A program made the translations under genes and the position numbers. Below, piece by piece: positions 9,242 to 17,294 of a stretch of DNA of 64,000 nucleotides. A model generated the notes under the pieces. It did no database searches and was not told the DNA's origin. It saw nothing but the letters and a program-made list of their open reading frames with translations. This DNA is from Cnuibacter physcomitrellae. GTDB lineage: Bacteria; Actinomycetota; Actinomycetes; Actinomycetales; Microbacteriaceae. How positions within the stretch are numbered: the first letter of the stretch is position 1; every line of letters starts with the position of its first letter. The stretch spans positions 1,304,214 through 1,368,213 of the forward strand of contig NZ_BMHD01000001.1 of assembly GCF_014640535.1 (NCBI RefSeq), read 5' to 3'.

Positions 9242-10396
9242 ATGCGAGTCGCGATCGTGACCGAGAGCTTCCTCCCCACCGTCAACGGCGTCACCAACAG
9301 CGTCTGCAAGGTGCTCGACCACCTCGCCGACCGCGGCCACGAGGCCATCGTCATCGCCCCCGCCGCGGGCGCGCCCGCCTCCTACCGCGGCTTCCCCGTC
9401 CACGAGGTGCCGGCCCTGGCCTACCGCCAGTTCCCCGTCGGCATCCCGAGCCCGCAGGTCGCTCGCGCGATCGAGCGGTTCCGTCCCGACGTGCTGCACG
9501 CGGCCTCCCCGTTCGTCCTCGGACCCCAGGCGATCGCGGCGGCGAACCGGCTGGGCGTGCCGTCGATCGCGGTCTTCCAGACGGACATGGCCGGCTACGC
9601 CCGGCGCAACGGGCTCGGCGCCTCGGGCTCCCGCGTGGCCTGGCGGTACATCAAGTGGATCCACGACGGCGCGACCCTCACGCTCGCCCCCTCGACGGCC
9701 TCGCGCCGCGACCTCGAGCGGGCGGGCGTGCACCGCATCGCCCTCTGGGGTCGCGGGGTCGACCTCGTGCGCTACCACCCGAACAACCGGATGCGACCGA
9801 CCGCGTCCGCTCTCTCATCGCTCCTGGCGGGCGCCGAGGAGGACGTCGTGGTCGGCTACGTCGGCCGGATCGCGCCGGAGAAGCAGGTCGAACGCTTCGC
9901 CGCGCTGCGCGGGATGGAGGGGGTGCACGTCGCGATCGTGGGCGACGGCCCGAGCGACGAGAGGGTCCGCCGCGCCCTGCAGGGCGTGCCCACCACCTAC
10001 CTCGGCCGGCTGTCGGGCGACGACCTCGCCGACGCCTACGCCGCCTTCGACGTCTTCGCCCACACCGGGACCGAGGAGACCTTCGGTCAGACGCTCCAGG
10101 AGGCCCACGCCTCCGGCCTGCCCGTCGTCGCCCCCGCCAGCGGCGGCCCGCTCGACCTCGTCGAGCACGGGGTGAACGGGTACCTCTTCGACCCGAGGAG
10201 CCCCTCGGACTTCCGGATGCACGTGGCCGCCCTGGTGGACGATCCGGCGATGAGGAGCAGGATGGGCGAGGCGGGCCGCCGCGCCGTGATCGCCCGCTCC
10301 TGGGCCTCCGTGTGCGACGAGCTGATCGGGCACTACGAGGCCGTCGCGGGCCGAGCGGCTGCTCGGAAGCGCACTCCGGCGCGCTCACAGGCGTGA
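9242..10396 (+). CDS. GT4 glycosyltransferase, GDP-mannose-dependent mannosyltransferase (MgtA-like)
   Basis: Cytoplasmic retaining glycosyltransferase of family GT4, 384 residues in two Rossmann domains. The N-terminal ESFLPTVNGVTNSV and the C-terminal EETFGQTLQEAHASGLPVVAP (the E-x7-E region that binds the sugar nucleotide) match the MgtA/PimB' group, which adds mannose from GDP-mannose to lipid acceptors. Its divergent pairing with manC supports GDP-mannose as donor. The acceptor is not readable from sequence. The last 20 residues or so are basic and variable. Confidence 0.85.
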   Translation: MRVAIVTESFLPTVNGVTNSVCKVLDHLADRGHEAIVIAPAAGAPASYRGFPVHEVPALAYRQFPVGIPSPQVARAIERFRPDVLHAASPFVLGPQAIAAANRLGVPSIAVFQTDMAGYARRNGLGASGSRVAWRYIKWIHDGATLTLAPSTASRRDLERAGVHRIALWGRGVDLVRYHPNNRMRPTASALSSLLAGAEEDVVVGYVGRIAPEKQVERFAALRGMEGVHVAIVGDGPSDERVRRALQGVPTTYLGRLSGDDLADAYAAFDVFAHTGTEETFGQTLQEAHASGLPVVAPASGGPLDLVEHGVNGYLFDPRSPSDFRMHVAALVDDPAMRSRMGEAGRRAVIARSWASVCDELIGHYEAVAGRAAARKRTPARSQA

Positions 10397-10412
10397 ATAC
10401 CCTGGCGTATTC
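10395..10412. repeat. Small palindrome after the mannosyltransferase stop
   Basis: GAATAC-6 nt-GTATTC, overlapping the last base pairs of the stop codon. It is AT-richer than its surroundings. It could be a weak terminator or a protein-binding site in the sdh upstream region. Confidence 0.45.
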
Positions 10413-10459
10413 GTGGGCCTCTCGGCCAGCATCCGCGCGGGTTGCCCGCATCCGACCCC

Positions 10460-10514
10460 CTGTATACAGATAAGGCACGCCTTACAAGCGGTTCCCGCGA
10501 CGGGCGCGTACACT
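10460..10514 (+). promoter_or_regulatory. Upstream region of sdhCDAB with two adjacent palindromes and a possible -10
   Basis: CTGTATACAG (10460-10469) is a perfect 10-bp palindrome. TAAGGCACGCCTTA (10471-10484) has perfect 6-bp arms and resembles the core of a DtxR/IdeR iron box. TACACT at 10509-10514 is a possible -10, giving a leader of about 70 nt before sdhC. Regulation of the iron-rich complex by an iron repressor is an inference from the motif only. Confidence 0.5.
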
Positions 10515-10592
10515 GAGCGAGATCGTCCGATCCGGCTCCGCTCCCCCAGAGGGCGGCACGACGGCGTCTTCCCAAGCCAAGGAGGGTTGTTC

Positions 10593-11006
10593 ATGCCTGA
10601 GAACTCGGCAGGAACGATGACACCCAGACGGCCCGCCGGCACCCTGTATCGGGGTCGCGAGGGCATGTGGTCGTGGGTGCTTCACCGCATCACCGGAGTC
10701 GCGATCTTCTTCTTCCTGTTGGTGCACGTGCTCGACACCGCGATGGTGCGGATCGCGCCGGGCGCCTACGACGCGGTGATCTCGACGTACAAGAACCCGA
10801 TCATGGGGCTCGGCGAGACCGCCCTCGTCGCCGCGATCGTCTTCCACGCGTTCAACGGCATCCGCATCATCCTGATCGACCTCTGGTCGAAGGGCGCGAA
10901 GCACCAGCGCCTGATGTTCTGGATCGTGATCGGCCTGTGGGCGGTGACGATGCTCGGCTTCGCGCCGCGCCACCTGATCAACGTCTTCAGCGAGATGGGG
11001 CACTGA
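10593..11006 (+). CDS. sdhC: Succinate dehydrogenase cytochrome b556 subunit
   Basis: Membrane anchor and haem subunit of complex II. The 137-residue protein has three hydrophobic helices. The stretch HRITGVAIFFFLLVHVLD contains the conserved haem-ligand region and HAFNGIRIILID follows. The ATG is chosen over upstream frames because GGAGGG lies 6 nt before it. It is the first gene of sdhCDAB, with one base between its stop and the sdhD start. Confidence 0.93.
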   Translation: MPENSAGTMTPRRPAGTLYRGREGMWSWVLHRITGVAIFFFLLVHVLDTAMVRIAPGAYDAVISTYKNPIMGLGETALVAAIVFHAFNGIRIILIDLWSKGAKHQRLMFWIVIGLWAVTMLGFAPRHLINVFSEMGH

Positions 11007-11007
11007 C

Positions 11008-11460
11008 ATGGCGACCACGATCGACGCCCCTCGCGCCCCGTACTCCTCCGCTCCCCGTCATCGCGGGATCAACTGGGAGAAGTGGGGATGGGTCTACATG
11101 CGCGCCTCCGGCGTCGTGCTGCTGATCCTCATCTTCGGCCACCTCTTCGTCAACCTGATGCTGGGCGACGGCATCAAGGCCATCGACTTCGCCTTCGTCG
11201 GCGGCAAGTGGAGCGACCCGTTCTGGCAGTGGTGGGACGTCATCATGCTCTGGCTCGCCTTCATCCACGGCGGCAACGGCATGCGGACGATCGTCAACGA
11301 CTACGCCACGCGCCCGGCGATGCGCACCATCCTCAAGGGCGCGATCGCCGTCGCGGTCGTCGTCCTCATCGTGCTCGGGACGCTCGTCGTCTTCACCTTC
11401 GACCCCTGCCCCGCCAACGGACTGCCGAGCGAGCTCCCCGACTTCTGCTCGACGCTCTAG
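11008..11460 (+). CDS. sdhD: Succinate dehydrogenase membrane anchor subunit
   Basis: Second membrane subunit of complex II, 150 residues, three predicted helices. [20 protein letters not shown] carries the conserved histidine of the quinone/haem site, and [18 protein letters not shown] follows, as in actinobacterial SdhD. It starts one base after sdhC and ends 29 bp before sdhA. Confidence 0.92.
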   Translation: MATTIDAPRAPYSSAPRHRGINWEKWGWVYMRASGVVLLILIFGHLFVNLMLGDGIKAIDFAFVGGKWSDPFWQWWDVIMLWLAFIHGGNGMRTIVNDYATRPAMRTILKGAIAVAVVVLIVLGTLVVFTFDPCPANGLPSELPDFCSTL

Positions 11461-11489
11461 CCGCTTCCGCCCGGGACCCCGTACTTCAA

Positions 11490-13301
11490 GTGAGTGAGCC
11501 AGTGACCGAATACGCAGACGGTGCCGTCGTCGACGGCGTGCACTACCACCAGTTCGACATCGTGATCGTCGGCGCCGGCGGCGCCGGGATGCGCGCGGCG
11601 ATCGAGGCCGGCCCCAAGGCCAAGACCGCCGTCATCTCGAAGCTCTACCCCACCCGCTCCCACACCGGCGCGGCGCAGGGCGGCATGGCTGCCGCGCTCG
11701 CCAACGTCGAAGAGGACAGCTGGGAGTGGCACACCTTCGACACCGTCAAGGGCGGCGACTACCTCGTCGACCAGGACGCGGCCGAGATCCTCGCCAAGGA
11801 GGCGATCGACGCCGTCATCGACCTCGAGAACATGGGTCTGCCGTTCAACCGCACGCCCGAGGGCAAGATCGACCAGCGCCGCTTCGGCGGGCACACCCGC
11901 GACCACGGCAAGGCGCCCGTCCGCCGGGCCTGCTACGCGGCCGACCGCACGGGCCACATGATCCTCCAGACGCTGTTCCAGAACTGCGTCAAGCTCGGCA
12001 TCAACTTCTTCAACGAGTACTACGCGCTCGACCTGGTCATGACCGAGGTCGACGGGGTCAAGAAGCCCTCGGGCGTCGTGGCCTACGAGCTCGCGACCGG
12101 TGAGATCCACGTCTTCCAGGCGAAGGCGATCATCTTCGCCACCGGCGGCTTCGGCAAGATCTACAAGACCACCTCGAACGCGCACACCCTCACGGGCGAC
12201 GGCGTCGGCATCATCTGGCGGAAGGGCCTGCCGCTGGAGGACATGGAGTTCTTCCAGTTCCACCCCACCGGTCTCGCCGGCCTCGGCATCCTGCTCACCG
12301 AGGGCGCCCGAGGCGAGGGTGCGATCCTCCGCAACGCGTCCGGTGAGCGCTTCATGGAGCGCTACGCCCCCACCATCAAGGACCTCGCGCCCCGCGACAT
12401 CGTCGCGCGGTGCATGGTGCAGGAGGTGGCCGAGGGCCGCGGCGCCGGCCCGCACAAGGACTACGTGCTCCTCGACTGCACCCACCTGGGCGCAGAGGTG
12501 CTCGAGACGAAGCTGCCCGACATCACGGAGTTCGCACGCACCTACCTCGGCGTCGACCCCGTGGTCGAGCCGGTGCCCGTCATGCCCACTGCGCACTACG
12601 CGATGGGCGGCATCCCCACGAACATCAAGGCGGAGGTGCTGAGCGACAACGACACCGTCGTCCCCGGCCTCTACGCCGCCGGCGAGTGCGCCTGCGTCTC
12701 CGTCCACGGCTCGAACCGCCTCGGCACCAACTCGCTGCTCGACATCAACGTCTTCGGCAAGCGCAGCGGCAACAACGCCGCGGAGTACGTCCAGACCGTC
12801 GACTTCACCCCGCTGCCGCCGAACCCGGCCGAGGCGATCGTGTCCCTCGTGGCCTCGCTGCGCGACTCGAACGGCACCGAGCGGATCGCCGCCATCCGCA
12901 AGGAGCTGCAGGACGAGATGGACAAGAACGCGCAGGTGTTCCGCACCGACGAATCGCTCGCCGCCGTCACCGAGACCATCCACGGACTGCGCGAGCGGTA
13001 CAAGAACATCCAGGTGCAGGACAAGGGCAAGCGGTTCAACACCGACCTGCTCGAGGCGATCGAGCTCGGGTTCCTGCTCGACCTCGCCGAGGTCGTCGTC
13101 TTCTCGGCGCGCAACCGCCAGGAGAGCCGCGGCGGCCACATGCGCGACGACTTCCCGAAGCGCGACGACGAGAAGTACATGAAGCACACCATGGCCTACC
13201 TCACCGGCGATCCCCACTCCGCCGATGCGGCCGACCACATCACGCTCGACTGGAAGCCCGTCGTGGTGACGCGCTACCAGCCGATGGAGAGGAAGTACTG
13301 A
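11490..13301 (+). CDS. sdhA: Succinate dehydrogenase flavoprotein subunit
   Basis: Oxidises succinate to fumarate using covalently bound FAD. Of 603 residues, [10 protein letters not shown] near residue 29 binds FAD, and [10 protein letters not shown] holds His58, the expected site of covalent flavin attachment. [20 protein letters not shown] and [12 protein letters not shown] are catalytic and flavin-binding regions. The start is uncertain: GTG at 11490 or GTG four codons later, neither with a strong ribosome-binding site. The TGA overlaps the sdhB ATG by one base (TGATG). Confidence 0.95.
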   Translation: MSEPVTEYADGAVVDGVHYHQFDIVIVGAGGAGMRAAIEAGPKAKTAVISKLYPTRSHTGAAQGGMAAALANVEEDSWEWHTFDTVKGGDYLVDQDAAEILAKEAIDAVIDLENMGLPFNRTPEGKIDQRRFGGHTRDHGKAPVRRACYAADRTGHMILQTLFQNCVKLGINFFNEYYALDLVMTEVDGVKKPSGVVAYELATGEIHVFQAKAIIFATGGFGKIYKTTSNAHTLTGDGVGIIWRKGLPLEDMEFFQFHPTGLAGLGILLTEGARGEGAILRNASGERFMERYAPTIKDLAPRDIVARCMVQEVAEGRGAGPHKDYVLLDCTHLGAEVLETKLPDITEFARTYLGVDPVVEPVPVMPTAHYAMGGIPTNIKAEVLSDNDTVVPGLYAAGECACVSVHGSNRLGTNSLLDINVFGKRSGNNAAEYVQTVDFTPLPPNPAEAIVSLVASLRDSNGTERIAAIRKELQDEMDKNAQVFRTDESLAAVTETIHGLRERYKNIQVQDKGKRFNTDLLEAIELGFLLDLAEVVVFSARNRQESRGGHMRDDFPKRDDEKYMKHTMAYLTGDPHSADAADHITLDWKPVVVTRYQPMERKY

Positions 13302-14068
13302 TGTCGACTGCCGTGCTCGAGAACTCATCCGCTCCGACGCCCGAGGCGCCGGTCGAGGCGTTCACCGTGACGCTCATCATCCGGCGCTTCGACCCCGACA
13401 AGGACTCCGAGCCGCGCTGGGAGGACTTCGACGTCCAGATGTTCGCGACCGACCGCATCCTCGACGCCCTGCACAAGATCAAGTGGGAGCAGGACGGATC
13501 GCTCACCTTCCGTCGGTCCTGCGCGCACGGCATCTGCGGGTCGGATGCGATGCGCATCAACGGGCGCAACCGCCTGGCCTGCAAGACCCTCATCAAGGAC
13601 CTCGACATCACGAAGCCCATCTACGTGGAGGCCATCAAGGGCCTGCCGCTGGAGAAGGACCTCATCGTCGACATGGAGCCGTTCTTCGCCTCCTACCGGG
13701 AGGTGCAGCCCTTCCTCCAGGCCAACTCGGCCCCGGAGAAGGACAAGGAGCGCATCCAGTCCGTCGCCGACCGCGCCCGCTTCGACGACACCACCAAGTG
13801 CATCCTCTGCGCCGCGTGCACCTCGTCGTGCCCGGTGTTCTGGACCGACGGCCAGTACTTCGGGCCCGCCGCCATCGTCAACGCGCACCGCTTCATCTTC
13901 GACTCGCGCGACGACGCCGCCGACGTGCGCCTCGACATCCTCAACGACAAGGAGGGGGTGTGGCGCTGCCGCACCACCTTCAACTGCACCGAGGCCTGCC
14001 CCCGCGGCATCCAGATCACCCAGGCCATCGCCGAGGTGAAGCAGGCCGTCCTCCGCGGCCGCCGCTAG
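13301..14068 (+). CDS. sdhB: Succinate dehydrogenase iron-sulfur subunit
   Basis: Passes electrons from SdhA to the quinone site. The 255 residues show the [2Fe-2S] ligands in RRSCAHGICGSDAM plus LAC, the [4Fe-4S] ligands in CILCAACTSSCPV and the [3Fe-4S] cluster region in FNCTEACPRGI. A Thr/Ala-rich tail of about 20 residues precedes the ferredoxin fold. It is the last gene of the operon and is followed by a palindrome-rich gap of about 275 bp. Confidence 0.96.
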   Translation: MSTAVLENSSAPTPEAPVEAFTVTLIIRRFDPDKDSEPRWEDFDVQMFATDRILDALHKIKWEQDGSLTFRRSCAHGICGSDAMRINGRNRLACKTLIKDLDITKPIYVEAIKGLPLEKDLIVDMEPFFASYREVQPFLQANSAPEKDKERIQSVADRARFDDTTKCILCAACTSSCPVFWTDGQYFGPAAIVNAHRFIFDSRDDAADVRLDILNDKEGVWRCRTTFNCTEACPRGIQITQAIAEVKQAVLRGRR

Positions 14069-14152
14069 CCGCCCCCGGCCCGGCTCCGGCGCACCCGCGC
14101 CGCGCGTCCCGCGCCCCGGGCGCCGGGTCGGCCGTCCCACCCACCCGCACCG

Positions 14153-14232
14153 GCCGTTTTCAGGAACTACGCCCGTTCTCAGGACACATCGTCCGGAGAA
14201 CGGGCGTTTTCCGTGTTGCGTCCTGAGAACGG
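14153..14232. repeat. Palindromic repeat element after sdhB (terminator-like)
   Basis: GCCCGTTCTC (14171-14180) pairs with GAGAACGGGC (14196-14205), which is followed by GTTTTCC on the plus strand, so it may terminate the sdh message. A related CCGTTTTCAGGAA lies at 14153, and GTCCTGAGAACGG (14220-14232) is an inverted copy of CCGTTCTCAGGAC (14173-14185). The nested copies look like a REP-type mobile palindrome reused as a terminator. Confidence 0.65.
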
Positions 14233-14343
14233 ACGTGCGGGCTGAGGCGAGAGCGGTCCTGCACAGCGCGGCGGTCCGCGTCCTGTGTCCACAGCGCGCC
14301 GGGCGGAGCCCCGCTCTCGGCTCTCGTGCGCGACCGTGGGTCC

Positions 14344-15219
14344 GTGTCCAGGACTCCTCACTCGCACGTCTGGAGCGTCGCGCAGCTCCGCTCCGCCGGT
14401 CTCACGAAGGCTCGCCTCTCGGGGACGGTGGCGTCCGGGCAGCTCGTGCGCGTCCGGCGCGGGTACTACGCCGGGCGAGACGCTGATTCGGAATGCGTCC
14501 TCGCCGTGCGGGTCGGCGGTCGTCTCACCGGCCCCAGCGCGCTCCGGAGGTTCGGATGCTGGGTGCCGCCGGACGAGCGCCTCCACGTGTCCCTCCGGGC
14601 CAACTCCTCCCGATTGCGGTCGATCGAGGGGCGGGCGGTCGTCCATCACTGGACCTCGGCGCTGTCCTCGCACCGCATCGGAGGGATCGTGGGCGACGAC
14701 GTCGGGACACTACCGCTGTTGCAAGCCCTCGACGACTTCCTCGCCCACGCCGCCCTCCCCCACGCTGTCGCCGCGATGGACTCCGTGCTGCATGAACGCC
14801 TCGCGTCGCCGGTCGCACTCCGCGATGCCGTCTCGGCTCTTCCCGACCGCATCCGAGCGTGGCACGACCTCTGTGATGCGCGCGCGGAGTCCGGGCTCGA
14901 GTCCATCGCCCGGGTCGGGCTCCGCGCGGCCGGACTGGCCGTCGAGCCCCAGATCGTCGTCGGGCGGGCGCGACTCGACCTCCTCGTCGAGGGCCGCCTG
15001 GCCATCGAGCTGGACGGCAAGGACGGCCACGACGGACCGGGGGCGTTCGAACGCGATCGGCGGCGCGATGCCGCGGTCCTCCTCGAGGGCATCCCCACGC
15101 TCCGGTTCAGCTTCGCGCAGGTCATGTACGAGTGGGACACCGTGCGCGCCGCCGTCTTCGCCGCTGGGGCAGATGCAGGCTTGACACCAGCCGGTACACG
15201 TGGTTGGTTAACTACATGA
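14344..15219 (+). CDS. AbiEi-antitoxin-like winged helix plus DUF559 endonuclease-fold protein
   Basis: Function not known. The 291-residue protein has an N-terminal stretch typical of AbiEi-type antitoxin/transcription factor domains (SVAQLRSAGLTKARL, then LVRVRRGYYAG). Its C-terminal DUF559/Vsr-like nuclease fold has RLDLLVEGRLAIELDGKDGH, with acidic residues and a Lys/His placed like the D...ExK core. Such proteins are common solitary genes in actinobacteria. GTG at 14344 (MSRTPHSH) is preferred; GTG at 14326 is possible. No partner toxin gene is adjacent. Confidence 0.75.
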   Translation: MSRTPHSHVWSVAQLRSAGLTKARLSGTVASGQLVRVRRGYYAGRDADSECVLAVRVGGRLTGPSALRRFGCWVPPDERLHVSLRANSSRLRSIEGRAVVHHWTSALSSHRIGGIVGDDVGTLPLLQALDDFLAHAALPHAVAAMDSVLHERLASPVALRDAVSALPDRIRAWHDLCDARAESGLESIARVGLRAAGLAVEPQIVVGRARLDLLVEGRLAIELDGKDGHDGPGAFERDRRRDAAVLLEGIPTLRFSFAQVMYEWDTVRAAVFAAGADAGLTPAGTRGWLTT

Positions 15220-15222
15220 GTA
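15181..15222 (+). promoter_or_regulatory. Promoter/operator region of the YtrA-type cassette
   Basis: A perfect -35 hexamer TTGACA starts at 15181, within the end of the DUF559 gene. An imperfect inverted repeat (TTAACT with AGTAA around 15208-15223) lies where the transcript should begin. No good -10 sits at exactly 17 nt. GntR/YtrA regulators usually repress their own operon from such a site. Confidence 0.45.
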
Positions 15223-15246
15223 ATGAACCCACGAGGGGTTGCGGCC

Positions 15247-15603
15247 GTGGATGACTCGCGGCCGATCTTCGTTCAGATCGCGGAGCTGATCGAGAACGAC
15301 ATCATCGGCGGGCAGCTGCCCGAAGAGACCCAGGTTCCCTCGACCAACGAGTTCGCGGCGTTCCACCGCATCAACCCGGCGACGGCCGGGAAGGGCGTGA
15401 ACCTGCTCGTCGACGAGGGCATCCTCTACAAGAGAAGGGGCATCGGCATGTTCGTCGCCACCGGGGCGCGGGATCGGCTCGTGGCCAAGCGCCGCGACCA
15501 GTTCCAGACCGACTTCATCCGCCCGCTCATCACCGAGGCCGCCAAGCTCGGGATCGGCGAGGCCGCACTGCTCGACATGATCCGCAAGGAGACAGACGCA
15601 TGA
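15247..15603 (+). CDS. GntR-family regulator, YtrA subfamily
   Basis: Short DNA-binding repressor of 118 residues: one winged helix (RPIFVQIAELIENDIIGGQL, then VPSTNEFAAFHRINPATAGK and GILYKRRGIGMFV) and a short helical tail, without the large ligand domain of other GntR proteins. The GTG start is preferred because GAGGGG lies 8 nt upstream; an in-frame ATG 24 nt earlier is possible. The stop overlaps the next ATPase gene by 4 bp. This is the standard architecture of YtrA operons that respond to cell-envelope or peptide stress, so autoregulation is likely. Confidence 0.88.
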   Translation: MDDSRPIFVQIAELIENDIIGGQLPEETQVPSTNEFAAFHRINPATAGKGVNLLVDEGILYKRRGIGMFVATGARDRLVAKRRDQFQTDFIRPLITEAAKLGIGEAALLDMIRKETDA

Positions 15604-16511
15604 CCGCCATCGTCCAGGTGCAGGGACTCACGAAGCGCTTCGGCAGCGTCACCGCCGTCGACGACGTGTCGTTCGAGATCCAGGAGAACACCATCACCGG
15701 GCTGCTCGGCCGGAACGGCGCGGGCAAGACCACGGTGATGAACCTGCTCACCGGTCAGGACTTCGCCACCCGCGGAGACATCCGCGTCTTCGGTGCGAGC
15801 CCGGTCGAGAACCCCCAGGTGCTGCAGAACCTCTCCTTCATCAAGGAGAGCCAGAAGTACCCTGACGACTTCCGTCCGAAGCACGTCTTCGCCAGCGCGC
15901 CGTGGTTCTTCCCGAACTGGGACGCCGAGCTCGCCGCACGCCTCGTCGACGACTTCCGGCTCCCGGTCGACCGGCGCATCAAGAAGCTCTCGCGGGGGCA
16001 GCTCAGCTCGGTCGGCGTCATCGTGGGTCTCGCGTCGCGCGCTCCGCTGACGTTCTTCGACGAGCCGTACCTGGGCCTGGATGCGGTGGCACGCCAGATC
16101 TTCTACGACCGCCTCCTCGAGGACTACGGCGAGCACCCGCGGACCGTGATCCTCTCCACGCACCTGATCGACGAGGTGTCGAACCTGCTCGAGAACGTCC
16201 TCGTGATCGACCAGGGCCGGATCATCATGGATCAGGACACCGAGTCCCTGCGCGGGTCGGCGGCGACCGTCGTCGGCACGCGGGCCGCGGTCGACGCCTT
16301 CGTCGAGGGCCGCGAGGTGCTCGCCCGCGACGGCATCGGCGGCCTCGCCTCCGTCACCGTCACCCGCCTCGACGACCGCGATCGGGCCGCGGCCGCGAGC
16401 GCCGGCCTCGAGCTCTCCCCCGTGTCGCTGCAGCAGCTCATCGTGCAGCGCACCCGCGCCCAGATCACCACCGACGACTTCACCGACCAGCTCGAGGAGA
16501 AGAGCGCATGA
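15600..16511 (+). CDS. ABC transporter ATP-binding protein of the YtrA-type cassette
   Basis: Cytoplasmic ATPase for the adjacent permease, 303 residues. Walker A GRNGAGKTT, a modified signature LSRGQLSSVG and Walker B LTFFDEPYLGLD are present, with a His switch in ILSTHLIDE. The C-terminal 80 residues form a variable regulatory region. It is coupled by ATGA overlaps to both the regulator and the permease. The exported substrate cannot be read from the sequence; antimicrobial-peptide or lipid export is known for relatives. Confidence 0.88.
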   Translation: MTAIVQVQGLTKRFGSVTAVDDVSFEIQENTITGLLGRNGAGKTTVMNLLTGQDFATRGDIRVFGASPVENPQVLQNLSFIKESQKYPDDFRPKHVFASAPWFFPNWDAELAARLVDDFRLPVDRRIKKLSRGQLSSVGVIVGLASRAPLTFFDEPYLGLDAVARQIFYDRLLEDYGEHPRTVILSTHLIDEVSNLLENVLVIDQGRIIMDQDTESLRGSAATVVGTRAAVDAFVEGREVLARDGIGGLASVTVTRLDDRDRAAAASAGLELSPVSLQQLIVQRTRAQITTDDFTDQLEEKSA

Positions 16512-17284
16512 CCACCGTCACCGAGGCGCGGCAGAGCACTGCCGGCCGCAGTCCCCGCCGCATCCTGGCCGTGATGCGCCTGCAGTACGTCAACCGCATG
16601 AACGTCTTCGTCGTGCCGTGGATCGTCCTCGCGTTCGTGCTCGCCATCAACGTCGCGATCTGGCTCATCGTCTTCTCGAACGTCGGCGAGGCCGATCGGG
16701 CGGATGCGCAGCAGGGCATGCAGTGGTCCGGCGCGTCGTTCTACGTGTTCGTCTACATGGCTGTGATCGCGGCGCAGGCGATCGTGTACACGTTCCCCTT
16801 CGCACTCGGCTTCTCGACGACGCGGCGCGACTACTACCTGGGTACCGCCCTCGCCTTCCTCGGCCTCGGCGTGCTCTACGCCGCCGCGATGACCCTGCTG
16901 GCGTGGATCGAGCAGCTGAGCGACGGCTGGGGCCTCGGCGGCATCATGTTCACGGCCGTCTACTTCGGCGGCCCGGATGCGCCGGTCTACGTCCGGTTCT
17001 TCGTCTTCCTGTCGCTGTTCCTGTTCTGCCTGTTCCTCGGATCGACCATCTCGGCGATCTGGATGCGGTGGCGGGTGTACGGCATGCTCGTCTTCGGCGC
17101 CGCCGTCGCGATCGTGGTGCTCGGGCTCATCGCCCTCTTCACGTTCACCGGCTCGTGGGGCCTGGTCGGCGACTGGTTCGCCACGAACGGCGCGGTCGGG
17201 ATGGCGCTCTGGCTCCTCATCCCCACGCTGATCGCCGCCCTCTCGGGCTACTTCATCCTGAGCAGGGCGACCCCCAGGGGCTGA
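16508..17284 (+). CDS. ABC transporter permease of the YtrA-type cassette
   Basis: Integral membrane partner of the preceding ATPase, 258 residues, with about six hydrophobic segments (for example IVLAFVLAINVAIWLIVF and FFVFLSLFLFCLFLG). An amphipathic N-terminus precedes the first helix. It overlaps the ATPase gene by 4 bp and closes the three-gene operon, 10 bp from the convergent exporter gene. No recognised substrate motif. Confidence 0.82.
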   Translation: MTTVTEARQSTAGRSPRRILAVMRLQYVNRMNVFVVPWIVLAFVLAINVAIWLIVFSNVGEADRADAQQGMQWSGASFYVFVYMAVIAAQAIVYTFPFALGFSTTRRDYYLGTALAFLGLGVLYAAAMTLLAWIEQLSDGWGLGGIMFTAVYFGGPDAPVYVRFFVFLSLFLFCLFLGSTISAIWMRWRVYGMLVFGAAVAIVVLGLIALFTFTGSWGLVGDWFATNGAVGMALWLLIPTLIAALSGYFILSRATPRG

Positions 17285-17294
17285 CCCTCCGGCG

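Noticed and set aside
14344-15219. A toxin-antitoxin pair built on the AbiEi-like protein
   Set aside because: No nucleotidyltransferase toxin (AbiEii) gene is next to it; the protein is a solitary AbiEi/DUF559 fusion.
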